Assembly: GCF_024713975.1 (NCBI RefSeq)
Contig: NC_091096.1
Span: forward strand, 2,072,001 to 2,136,000
Length of the DNA: 64,000 bases
Source of the DNA: Paralichthys olivaceus
Taxonomy: Eukaryota > Chordata > Actinopteri > Pleuronectiformes > Paralichthyidae
Reading direction: 5' to 3'
In this document: piece by piece, positions 11,762 through 22,900 of the stretch
Layout of the letters: each line of letters begins with the position of its first letter
Position numbering within the stretch: the first letter of the stretch is position 1
Notes under the pieces: model-generated
What the model saw: the letters and a program-made list of their open reading frames with translations, nothing else
Database searches by the model: none
Told to the model about the DNA's origin: nothing
Position numbers and translations under genes: made by a program

Positions 11762-13540
11762 ACCTCCAGACTGAAGAAACCAGATGGAGGACAAACCCCC
11801 GACAAGGAAGCCGCGCTCGCTCAGCGCCGCTGTTGTCCAAACCAAGTATTCCCGTATCGGAAGGGAAATGACAATCTCTACTTTGGCTGGCGAGGACGTT
11901 TTGTGTCCCTCCAGCTTCAGATTTCTACCAAGCTCTGCTTTTCCTTCTCCTCCTGCTCTTTTTTCATCTTTGTATGACTTTGTAGAGTCTTTTTAAGAAA
12001 ACAAGAAACACCACAAACTGTCAGAATAAAAGCACGGGCAGGTGCTTCTTCTTGTCGGAAACATTTGACCCTGACAAACCTCCTGCGAGCGTCAACGGAC
12101 TCGTTCCTCTGCCACACTTTTTTTTTCCCACTGAAACTACAACGTTAGCTGCTGGTTGGCTAACGCTCTCTGGTTCCACAAGCCAGCACTCTGAACGGAG
12201 ATCGAACCCGAACACACGAGTTCATCATGAAGCTAGCCACGATCTCTCGTTCTGTCTCTCTCCTTTTGTACGACGCCCGAGCATCTTCCGCTTCATGTTC
12301 TTGAAGGTTTCGTTAAATGTGACGTTGTAAGAGAAAATGCACCGGCTGCGTTTTCAACATAGAACTGACTTGTTTTGTTTGTGTTGTATAAAACTGTGTG
12401 ATCCCTGAGCAGGAAGCAACGCTTGTTGTGTCTCTGACCGTCTTCAGGCCTCGGTACACTTCAGACAAAGTTTCTCTGACGGTTAACGTCATCGCTGTAT
12501 TTGTATATACAGGTCTACGTATCTAAATTAGATGCATTTGTACACAGACATCTTCTGCAAACTGCTCGTATGAAACATCTCGCTGAGACAGTTGTGACCG
12601 AATAAAGTTTACTTCCTAAAACTTTTGATTCACAAAACCCAGATCATTACTTTGATCTGATCCTCCTGTGATGTTAACGCTCTACATGTCCGACAGTTTC
12701 CATCACGATTTCTGCATCATCAGTTTTCTGAAATGTCCTGGATCCGCCCTTCTGTGCCAAAAGTTCTCGGATTCTTCTTTTGCCCAAAACCGACCCTTCC
12801 ACCAAGTTTCAAGAAAACAGCTTCTCGTTTCGTGTGTTGATTGAAACCTTTGTTTGAGACGTACCGACGTCTTCGTCAGTGAACGTAAATGAAACGTGGT
12901 CTCGTGCGTTTTCCTGCTGATCCTGATCAAATGGGTGTTAAATGTCCCTCAGCTGTTGAGGACAGGAGTCAAGGGCCCCGTGTTCCTGCTCCACCTGCCT
13001 GCCGTAGTCAACGAGTGTGGTTGTGCTGCCCCCTGGTGGTTCAGTCAGAAAAGTGAATGGATTTGTGTGGTTGAATAATGTGAACTGAGGATTTCTTTGT
13101 TTTTTATTCTCCATGTTATCAGAGTCTAGTTTCCTCCCTGTTTGTTTTATTTATAACTGTGTAGTCACATTATGTCCTCATGCCAATATTTACTATTGTT
13201 TTATTTAATTTTGTACTAGGTACATAACATTCTGAAGTAGTCTTCAGATATTGGCTTAAATATTATTATGTTTATTTTTTACACGTTCGTATGAGATTTA
13301 TTTTTCGAGGCAGCAGCTCAGAGTATGAAGTTGAAAGTATTTGACTGACGTGTGCGTTGCCTGGACGGCTCCTCCCTCACCGCAGAGTGCTGTTGTGTTT
13401 GTGTACATAATGTTTTTCTTTTCCCCGCAGCGTGTTCATCCGTTTGTATTTGGACTGTTTGAATTGAATAGAGGAACAATTTATAAATGAATTAGTTGTG
13501 TTTAAAAGAGAAAGTTAATAAAATAATGTTCAAAATTACA
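11762..13540 (+). other. rasgef1b: rasgef1b 3' UTR with two candidate poly(A) signals
   Basis: The sequence after the TAA stop has no further splice-linked coding exon. An AATAAA lies at 12601-12606 and a second at 13517-13522. The second is followed by a T/GT-rich stretch, as expected downstream of a cleavage site. Together they predict a short (about 0.85 kb) and a long (about 1.8 kb) 3' UTR. The distal part is T-rich and contains TTATTT/ATTTA-like motifs around 13190-13310. Placing the ends here is inference; no transcript evidence was available. Confidence 0.6.
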
Positions 13541-15109
13541 AAGTGACTGCGTTTGTGTTTTTTTCTCTGCTTTTAAAGTTACTCTGTGAAATGAAGATCA
13601 GAGGATCACTTACTGGATTTTTGAAGCTTTAGATTTCATCACATGACCTAAAGTCGAGTGGAGACGATAAAACAAGAGGCTGAAAATCATAGAAGTAAAA
13701 AGCTTTTAAAATAAAAACAATGATTGTAATTATAATTCAGAGAATTAATTTTTTATTCTCTGTGTGTTTATATTCAGTTACCAGAACAAAATGTTATTGA
13801 CCTTTAACAACCCGGCTTTCGACTAACCACAGAACAGAAACTGGACCAATGGCACTTTCCATTTTAGTATTATTGGAGGAAACTGGCATTTTAGCCAGAG
13901 GTGGCTCTTCTTGTTTTTTCATCTTGAAGGACGTGATTTTAGTGTAAAAAACTTTTGACCACATGTGGAGTTCACCAAGGGTCAATTATAGAACCATTAT
14001 TGTTTTTCTGTTTGTTATTAAAAAAACAACACATTGCACCACAACTATGATGATCATTTTCAGCAAAGTACAAAAAAAATAAAGGGAAATTTTGCAAAAC
14101 TAAAGAGCTTTTTTTTATTCCAAAAATCTCAAATTTAAGCTTTAAAGATAATTTTTTTTATAACAAAACAGTTCATAGTTAATACATTGTAAAAAAAAAA
14201 AATCACAATATGAATCTATATGATTTATTAAAATGTTTTAACCAAATTAATGCAAATTTTGTTTGTTTTATGACAAATGTTTGTAAAATATATTGAAATC
14301 TTCAGGTAACTGGCCAAAGAGTTTACTTAACGTCAGACGATCTAAAGTTATGAATTCTTACAAACTGTCCAGGTCAAATTAATTGAGCTGTGAAGTCATG
14401 AACTTGTGGACTCACCAGTTTGTGGTTTGTTTGAAAAGATGAAGCATCACAGATCATCAATTAACAGTTCCAGGAACTTTCTGCACAAAAACAATACAAA
14501 CGTAGATTAAAACTCTGGATCTGATGAGGAACAATGACACAGATGAACCAGAAGAACTAAATGAAAATAAGCTTCATTATAATCTGAATAATATATATTA
14601 AGTTTCTCTTAAACACTTTGTGGTTATGAAGTTTTGTATAAAGTTGACAAAACAAAAACTTTATATTTGAAGCAGTGAACAGACAGAGGTCCTCTGGACA
14701 AACGCAATAAAAATACATATGTGGCTCTACCTACTGGCCAAAGGGAGTTAAAACAACTGACGGAGGCATTAATAAATACTGTGGGTTAAGAATAGATGAA
14801 TAAATGTACACACATAAATGTAAACCTATAAACTACGAAGGGTTAGCTATGGCACAAATATAAAAAAATCATAAATAAATATATAATTTTTTTACAGTTT
14901 GTTTTTATAAAAATGCCTTTTCTGTATTTATTTTTTCTTTCAATTCTACATATTTATTATATATATTTATGTATTTCTACATGTGTTTATTTTTCTAGTT
15001 CTTTATTTCTACATTAGTTTTTTTATTCATTCCTAAATTAATTTCGTAAAACTATTCATTTATATATTTTTAATTTATTTACTGAACTCTAAGAAACTTT
15101 TTACTTTGC

Positions 15110-15226
15110 TCCATGTCCCATGAACTACACTCCTGCCAGCCACCAGGGGGCGATCAAGATGATTTGGCTTCACTTCTGGAGAGCTGTCATGTTGTCCATC
15201 TTTGTTCACGGTCTATAGTTTAAACC
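15110..15226. repeat. short interspersed repeat, copy A (CACCAGGGGGCGATC family)
   Basis: The copy holds GCCAGCCACCAGGGGGCGATC (15135-15155), then GGCTTCACTTCTGGAGAGCTGTCATGTTGTCCATCTTT and GGTCTATAG. The same ordered blocks recur at 17750-17836 and 48381-48476, and inverted at 50644-50785. The recurrence within one window shows it is interspersed; I recognise it as a common teleost repeat. Confidence 0.7.
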
Positions 15227-15814
15227 CACGTGAGGCGACGCTGTTCAACCGAAACATTCAATTCTTCCCATCCGAACTCGTTTCCTGCCACAGTTCCCTC
15301 GAGCAAGTGACTGCGGCTGTAGCTCCGCCCCCGGGTGAAGGTATGGAAAGGTGTCCTCAGATCAGGTGCCAGCGCCTCAGATTGCGGGTTGAGGACCAGT
15401 GAGCTGGTTGTGGTTTTGTGCTGCAGCTGAACCAGCTCTGGACACCTGCCATCTCTGCTCTGTGTGGATGGAATCTGCTGCAGGCCTCAGACACACGCTG
15501 GGAAAACCAATTAATCATTTATGGATGTGGAGGACCGACGACGCGTCCGATCCACATCTGAACTTTGGGAAAGTGAGGGCAACACATGTGTGTGTGATGT
15601 GAAACCTTCTTCCATCATTCTTCCAGCTGCGAGGACGCTGCCTCCAGTCCAATGTGAGCGTCGGTGCCACTGGACACTTGGACGAGTCCACCGGAGCAGC
15701 ATGGAGACATTTTATCTTCCTAACTGTTGTTTTTAAACGTTTGAAGAATCGATCACTTCCTTCAATTATGTATTGATGAGTTTAGTGGTGAGTAGACAAT
15801 GAGTGAATTTCATT

Positions 15815-15837
15815 TTTGGGTGAACTGTCGCTTTAAA
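15815..15837. repeat. solitary MITE-end-like motif
   Basis: TTTTTGGGTGAACTGTCGCTTTAA resembles the right end of the 5867-6069 element (GGGTGAAATGATCCTTTAA). No convincing left partner was found, so it may be a truncated copy. A similar weaker motif (TTGGTGAACTGACTCTTTAA) occurs near 41748-41766 in bmp3 intron 1. Confidence 0.3.
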
Positions 15838-15866
15838 AACACTTTTGAGTTGACATCACCTTTAAA

Positions 15867-15907
<41 letters not shown>

Positions 15908-15910
15908 CAC

Positions 15911-15944
<34 letters not shown>

Positions 15945-15958
15945 CACACACACGCACG
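15867..15958. repeat. interrupted (CA)n upstream of prkg2
   Basis: About 90 bases of CA repeat with a few interruptions (AACAC, ACGC), directly upstream of the GC-rich prkg2 first-exon region. Confidence 0.9.
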
Positions 15959-15959
15959 C

Positions 15960-16169
15960 GTCGTAGACCTGACCTGTCAATCATACCCGGGTCGCCGCCG
16001 CGAGAGAGCGCGCGAGGAGGAGAGGCAGCGCGAGCTTGGCGGAGGCAGAGGAGGAGAGGATGAGGAGGAGTAAGGAAGGAGGAGGAGGAAGGAGCGTCTC
16101 TCCGCTGATGCTCTGAGTCTTTCTGCCTCTTCGTCGTTTTTAAAGCTCCGGTGAAAACTGCGACATCCG
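15960..16169 (+). promoter_or_regulatory. prkg2: prkg2 promoter-proximal GC-rich region and non-coding first exon
   Basis: A GC-rich, CpG-containing stretch with purine-rich GAGGAGG blocks starts just after a long CA repeat. It ends at a good donor, ATCCG|GTAAGA, at 16169/16170. The next acceptor in the correct orientation (CTCCTCAG, ending 16949) opens the exon carrying the start codon. This layout fits a 5' UTR exon spliced to the first coding exon. No TATA box was recognised, and the transcription start was not located. A second donor-like site, TCCG|GTGAAA, lies near 16150. Confidence 0.5.
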
Positions 16170-16957
16170 GTAAGAAGCTCCGAGAAATAAACTGGATTCA
16201 TTTCACCGGGAACACGAAGCAGGTGCGACATCATCCGGTCCGGTCTCCTGTTCTGTCTCTAGACTTTTTAAACGTAGGAACATACGTGTCAGTCATGTTG
16301 TTGTCATGTGATGATGTTGTTGAAGACACCTGGGATCAGAAATACGAGCTTTTATTTTTTAAGAGTTAAGATAAAAGCAGCTCTGAGATGTTTGATGTTT
16401 GATGGCGGTAGTTTGGGTTTTCAGAATAAAGTGCTGCAGCAGTGACCTGACATCCTCTGACTGTGTCCCAGCAGGAATGTGACGGATGAAGTGGACTGTG
16501 TGTGTTTGTGAGGGGGCGACAGTCCCACACAACAAACACTGGATTGTTCTCGGACATTTTTTCCCCACTTACACACTCTGACTACCAGAGAGTCGAGCTC
16601 TGGAACATCCATCAGAACCAAGAAGTTTCCGTCATCTTCTTATTCCGATCAACTGTAATTATTGTTGTTTCCCGTGCAGCATTTCCTCGGCTATCGTCCG
16701 AGCAGACAGGGAGTGACTGTTGCTGTAACGTAATACTTCCTGCCTCCTGAATAATAAATGGAGGACACACACTCTCTGACCATTATATACTGATCTGCTC
16801 TCTCTTTCTGTCTCCGGCTCTCTCTCCTCCCAGCGTCAGCTCTTTTGTGTGAAACATCACCCCCGGCTTCCTCAAACAAAACCTCTCTCCCCCGCTGATA
16901 GCTCCATCATCTCAGCAAACACTGACATTCAGACCTCTCGTCTCCTCAGGTGGTACC

Positions 16958-19900
16958 ATGGGGAACGGCTCGATGAAATCAAAGCGTTACAAACACACGG
17001 GCGCCTCCAACGGACGAGCCCACAAGGATCACTGCTGCGGGTACAAGATCTCGTCCCTGGATTCCCTGAGGGTCCTGGTGGAGGAGCTGGAGCGAGAAGG
17101 CAAGAGGAAGGACGAGGAGCTTTGTGCCAGAGAGCAGCAGATCAGAGGTCTTCAGGAGCAGCTCGTCAAGCAGACGCGAGCTCTGGCCGAGCTGAGCGAG
17201 GAGCTGCAGAACAAGTGCATCCAGCTCAGCAAGCTCCAGGACGTCATGAAGGGTCCGAGTGGACCCACTGGAATCCCGGCGTCACGGGCTCCCTCCATCA
17301 AAACGCGCGGAAAGAACAGCCCTAACCTCAGCGTCCGCATCAAGGAAACCCTCAACAGGAGGAAAGGGGCCAAAGCCGGGGTGTCAGCCGAACCCACGTC
17401 CAGGACGTACGACTCCAGCAGCCTGCCCAAGTTCTCCCTCGAGAACGCCCGGGTACCCAAGGATGCAAGGTGAGAGTTTTCTCTCTCTCTTTTAGGAAAG
17501 TTCGAAAGATAAGCAGAGGGAAAAAGGAGGCCAGACGGGAGCATGGTAAAGGTTCATGATTGGAGGGACTGAAGCAAAATGTGTTGGAATAAACTGGAGA
17601 AGCAAATAGTTCATTAAACCATGGCTGCGGTGGAAGGTTCGTAAGTGAGTGAAATGACCCTGAAGCATCTAAGTAGCAGCCACGATAAGAGCTGTTTGGA
17701 TTCTCTAAACGTTGACTGACTGAACTTCAAATCTATAAATGTAGATGACTTTCCAATCCACTAGGGGGCGATCGAGATGCTTTGGGTTCATCACACGAAG
17801 CCGTCATATCGTCCATCTTTATATTCAGTTTATAGTCTTGCCCCGGTGGCAAAATTGATGGTAACTATCATCAAAAATGGAACGATATGATGACAACCTG
17901 CTCCGTGTGCCGGTAGCTAACTTGCAGAATTTATAGTCAGGCAGGGAGTTAGCATTAGCATTGTATGCAGAGTTAGTAAAAGCCCATGAACGCAGGATGA
18001 GACTTCAAACAGCTGAAATCATTTTTTAATTTGAGGAAAGTCAAAGATTTAGATGTAGCTAGAAGTACCGGCCCCTGGTTGTATGCCTCCGCCAACCGGG
18101 ACAGTTTCAGTTTATGTATTTCTGTAATTCAGTCTCATTTGAGGTCGTTCTGACATTTCAACTTCCACCACTGAAAACGTATCAATGAATGTTTGTGAGT
18201 CTGCACAGCCACAGACCAGCTCTGCTCTAAACAGCCAAATGAAGCACAGAGGGATTTCCTTCAGGCCCGAAGCACATTTTACAGTTTTTATCTGCTGATC
18301 AGGAGGCTGGTGCCTTTCTATTAGAGCACTGGGGCTTTGTTTTGTGTTGTTGAGTTAATCTGTGAGTTCACCTGAAACGTCTTTACTAAATTAGAAGAAA
18401 TTCCCTGAATGTGTTCTTGAGATATCGTGTTCACAAGGTCAGGACAGACAATAATATATATATATATAGAATAATAGGAGATAAATGAACACAGAGACAC
18501 AACATTGCTTCTTTAACACTCTGCCCACGTGTCCTCGTCGCCTCCTCGTCTGATTTGTCTTTATCTGTTCTACATTCGTCATATTTGTTCTTAAATGAAC
18601 AAACACAATAAGCACTGAGCCGATTTATCATCGTTCCACGAGAAAGACTCATGTTTTACATTTGTCCTGCTGATCTGAGAGTATAGATCCCCCCCCCCCC
18701 GTCATGTGACATAATTTACTGTGCACACGACGAGCTGGCTCAGACAGACAGAGGGTTATTTAATGACATTATATATTCCTACATGACAGCCAAACTTTTG
18801 TCTTGGTGATTGTTCTTCACGACATGAACAAGACAATCTGCTGTGAATAAATCCCCCCCCCCCCCCCCCCCAATCTAATCCTCATGTTTTAAACATATGT
18901 CGCTAATAAGCCCAGAACGAATGACAAAACCAGAATGAATGTAGATGAGGCTCTCATGCCGACCGGCCCTTTGAACATCTGTGGTGCAACACGTTGCAGA
19001 CGCCGGCGGAGTTAATGACACGGCGAGCTGGGAGGAGAGAGAGGAATAATAAAGAACTGAACGTCATCTGCTCTGGTTTTTACGAAGCCCAGTGTGACAG
19101 TTTATCACACACGATACAGTGGATAAACAGAACGCCCACCGTCCGCACCGCTCACCTCTCCCTGCAGCCACCACCGCGTCTCATGATCTATAGTTAGCAT
19201 TCAACCGGGGCCCTCAACCTTTTCTGTTTTACTGCTCCCCGAAGAAAGTGATGTCTTCTTCGTACGGCCCCTCGCTGCAGCTGTTAAAATGCACAACGGT
19301 GAACTCTGACAGCTCCTGATGATTTTATGTCTGAGCTGTTTTGGATGATTCATTGTTGGAAGGAGACCAGAGGGTGCAATGGTTTCACATGGGAGAGCAA
19401 ATATTTAACCCGGGGTGAAAAGCTGGTGAGCAGCGTGGACGTGGGTGTCCTCAGGAACGCTCGAGGAAATCTATCAATTATTACTGTCTCCTTAAATCTA
19501 ATCAAACTGCTCTAAATCACACTCACGTCGATAAATGTGCCTGAGTTTTTGAATCAATATCCGTTAATTATTCCCTGAGAAATCACAGAAAATGTCAAAA
19601 TAACAATTTCACAATAGAAGTAAAAACCTTGATCTGAACCAAAATTCATTGGATTAATGTCAATTCACATCCAACACGTACTCGTTTTATTATTCAAATC
19701 ATTTCTCTGTTGCTGTTGAATTACGACCAAGGTTGAGTCATGGAGCCAAGTAAACATCATTTGGAGAAAGTTACAAACATCTCTGTGATTTCACTCTGGT
19801 GAGAGGACACGTCGATGGTTAAGTGAGACGAGACAAGGTTTAATAAATTTGTCCCCATAACATCTAATGGTTTGCAGCCATTTTGTCTTTGCAGACTGAT

Positions 19901-22900
19901 ATACTTGTTAAAGTCTGTACGGCTCATCTGCCACGATGCTTCAGGTAAAGACAACAAATATACAACACGTCGTCCGTCTCCAGAAAAACTTCATTCCTTC
20001 CCGCAAAAAATGACAAGAACCTACAGCTGTCAGATAAATAAATCTACGAGAGTGTGAACGTTTGTGCGGCTTGCTTGGTTTTCAGGAGACCGCTGGACCT
20101 TGGCGGAGGAATCTCGCTCAACGGTCCTCTGGGTGAAAATGTCCCCACAGTGAAAGTCTTTCTCATCTGTGTTGACAGTGTGAAGAAGCTGCTGACGGAC
20201 GCCCTGAACAAGAACCAGTACCTGAAGAGGCTGGAGCTGCAGCAGGTCAAAGACATGGTGGAGTGTATGTATGAGCGCACCTACCAGCAGGGGGAGTACG
20301 TCATCACGCAGGGAGAACACGGGAACCATCTGTTCGTCCTGGCAGGTTGGTTCACTCCCGTTTCAATTCAATTTCCACGAGATCCGACTGTTTCTCCACA
20401 GCCGCTGATGACGACCCGTCAGATCCACCAGGTAGTGGTCACACATCACATGACAGCTTGTGTCCAATGAGAAGCAAACGTGAAGAAGCCAACGGGCCGG
20501 AGCAGGTGATGACATCCACCTGGATGAATCAGTGGGCGGAGTCTTGTGTGGTATTCATATTTGTAAGAGTGGTGGGTGGAGCCTGACTGTCTCAAAGACA
20601 CAGCACGCCCACCGGCGGCCATTGTGCGGTACTAGATGTCAATCACACAATATCCACGCCGCCAATGAAGCAGTGCATTATGGTCTATTTGACTCTAAAT
20701 GGATCATGATGTAAAAATAAACATCAGGTTTTTTGAAGAACTAGAGATCGAGACATAACCTCCTCGTTTACTGACGTTATAAAGTGGAATCATTTTCTCA
20801 CAGACTTCTTTAAAAAAACAGTGGAGTCGCCCTCTGCAGGTTGTTTCAGGCACTTCTGCATTGGCTTCATTTTCTGAACCTGGCCCGTGTTTATTAAAAG
20901 TTTGAGTTATTCCAGCTTCACACAGTTTTACATTAAATCAAGACTTTGACTCACAGAGAAACATCTTGTCTGGGTCCTGGTTTTTAAAGATCTTCAGAGA
21001 GTCCACTGAGTGTTTATGATTTTGAGTGGACTCTCAGAAACCAGGCCTTTGGCTGATATCGGCAAAAACCACTGATGAACCTGACGACTGTGTTCTTAGC
21101 ATAAAGTGCGCGTTCTTTCCAAACTGTGCAGCGTTCGTGTGGCTCCACTGTGAGTGACCAGTGTTTGCTGACTGCGAGGGTAGAGAGTTAAAAATCGGAA
21201 ACTGGCAGAAAACTCATCGGAACTTGCCACATCGGCCTGCGGTGTTTCAAACTGACTATTTCTGGATTCTCAGTCTTTGCCCTATTGTGCAGCCTGTCTG
21301 ACCACGAGCCAATCAAATCAGAGTGAACCAGCGTTTGATTGGTCATACTTCTCCACACAGATTATTGGATCTAAACCTTTGAAAGGTTAACTAGCTTCAT
21401 GTTATTCTTTGTAAAATGTAGATTTGAAGGATGTTGGCCTGTTGAGCGTCTTGTTGGCAAAGCAGTGTGAATTCCTCTGGTTCACCAGGACGGACGTGGT
21501 CGGAGAGTGAAGTTAATTTTGGACGCTGATGTGATTATACATCCAGACACAGTGTTGTGAAGTAAATGGAACTGAAGAAACAATACCCCTCTTATTTCAT
21601 TCTTTACTGTTTTTCCCTTCACTTCTAATTTTATTAATTGCTTTTATATTCAGGGAGTAATTGAAAGTTTCTGAAATTCGTTTTGCTGTTTACTGTGAAA
21701 TAATTTCTCATCCTGGACAAGAAAACACGTCAGGTTGATAGAATGAGTGATGTAGTATCATAATAATAATATGTAAAGATATGAGGTTAGTACCGTCGCC
21801 TCACAACAACAAGGTTCTTGGTTCGAATCCCTGCTCAGTAGTCGTCTCTTTGCGTTGAGTTTTTTTGCAGCTTCATCCCTCAGTCCGCAAAGTCAATACA
21901 ATTTAAAGTCAAAATGTAAAATCAGTACAAATAGAGGTAAAGTCAGAATTTGAGTTATATGGTCACATTTTCTTGAACTGCGAAAAACGATGTCCTAACT
22001 CCAGCTGAAGCTCAAACAAACGTTTGACCTCCGAGGATCATTCACATGTGAGATAATGATGCCGACGTTGGTGATCGTGGGCTCGTTTAATCAAGTTCTT
22101 TTATTTCTTGTTAACTTGTTTTATTTCCCTAAAAATACATGTTGTGTTCAAGTTGTAGGAGGATACAGATGGAAGGACGGAGGCGGACGAGACTGGATTC
22201 ATTCTGTTGTCTTATATAAAAGATTTGAGTTTTTTAAAGTCACCACGTATATTGTATGAATAACCAGGGACTCGTCCGGTCTTGAATGAACTGAGTGTTA
22301 TTTAAACGTCATTGGATTCCGTCTGTGACACGCGTCTGTTTGTCTCTTGTGTGTTTTTGTCTCTGTCCTAAATGTAGGTTAAAAAACAACAACTATTGAT
22401 TGTCCTCGTTTTATATTTACAGACGGGAAGCTGGACGTGTTTCAGCACAACAAGCTGCTCACATCGATAACGGTGTGGACCACTTTCGGGGAATTAGCCA
22501 TCCTGTACAACTGCACACGGACGGCATCGGTGCGAGGTAACGACGTTTACGCTGTGAAGACGTAAACTCAAGTTCTCTTGAGCCTTTTTCACACGTTCAG
22601 ACCTGACGCAGGGACATTACAACTGTGTGTGTGTGTGTGAATGCAAATGTCCAAATCAGATGAACCAGACATCGAGTGAGACAGAAGCAACAATTAGATA
22701 TGAAACAGGTGGAATTGTGGGAATTCAGTGAACTATTCTTCGTTCTGCTGGTGGGAAAAGATGATGGTAAAAGATACTGAAGTGGTATTTTCCTCTCAAC
22801 CTTCAATGTCTCTTGACTCTAATCTGAAAGTTCTCTGACCTTCGTCGGAGTTGGAGCGACTCCTCGAGGATTCACCCGACTGTGGCAGCGGGGGAGTCAG

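Larger units (their letters stand above)
13541..15866. other. AT-rich spacer between rasgef1b and prkg2
   Basis: No exon or RNA gene was recognised. The part from 13680 to 15110 is strongly AT-rich, with A and T runs (for example near 14190 and 14880-15080). It is followed by a short interspersed repeat at 15110-15226 and a MITE-end-like motif near 15815-15836. Open frames at 15202-15736 overlap on both strands and resemble nothing. Confidence 0.5.
20346..22422 (+). other. prkg2 intron, repeats only
   Basis: It contains two interspersed-repeat fragments (20819-20886 and 21785-21867) and no coding exon. The 138-codon open frame through 20054-20470 is the real exon 20179-20345 read on into intron. 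Confidence 0.55.

Noticed and set aside
16849..17325. 158-codon open frame overlapping the first prkg2 coding exon
   Set aside because: It is a frame shadow of the real exon 16958-17469. The true frame starts MGNGS and continues correctly over the splice junction.
17152..17544. 130-codon minus-strand open frame
   Set aside because: Antisense shadow of the same prkg2 exon, with no independent support.
21785..21867. Possible tRNA gene because of GGTTCGAATCC
   Set aside because: No intact A box or cloverleaf; it better fits a SINE-like repeat fragment.
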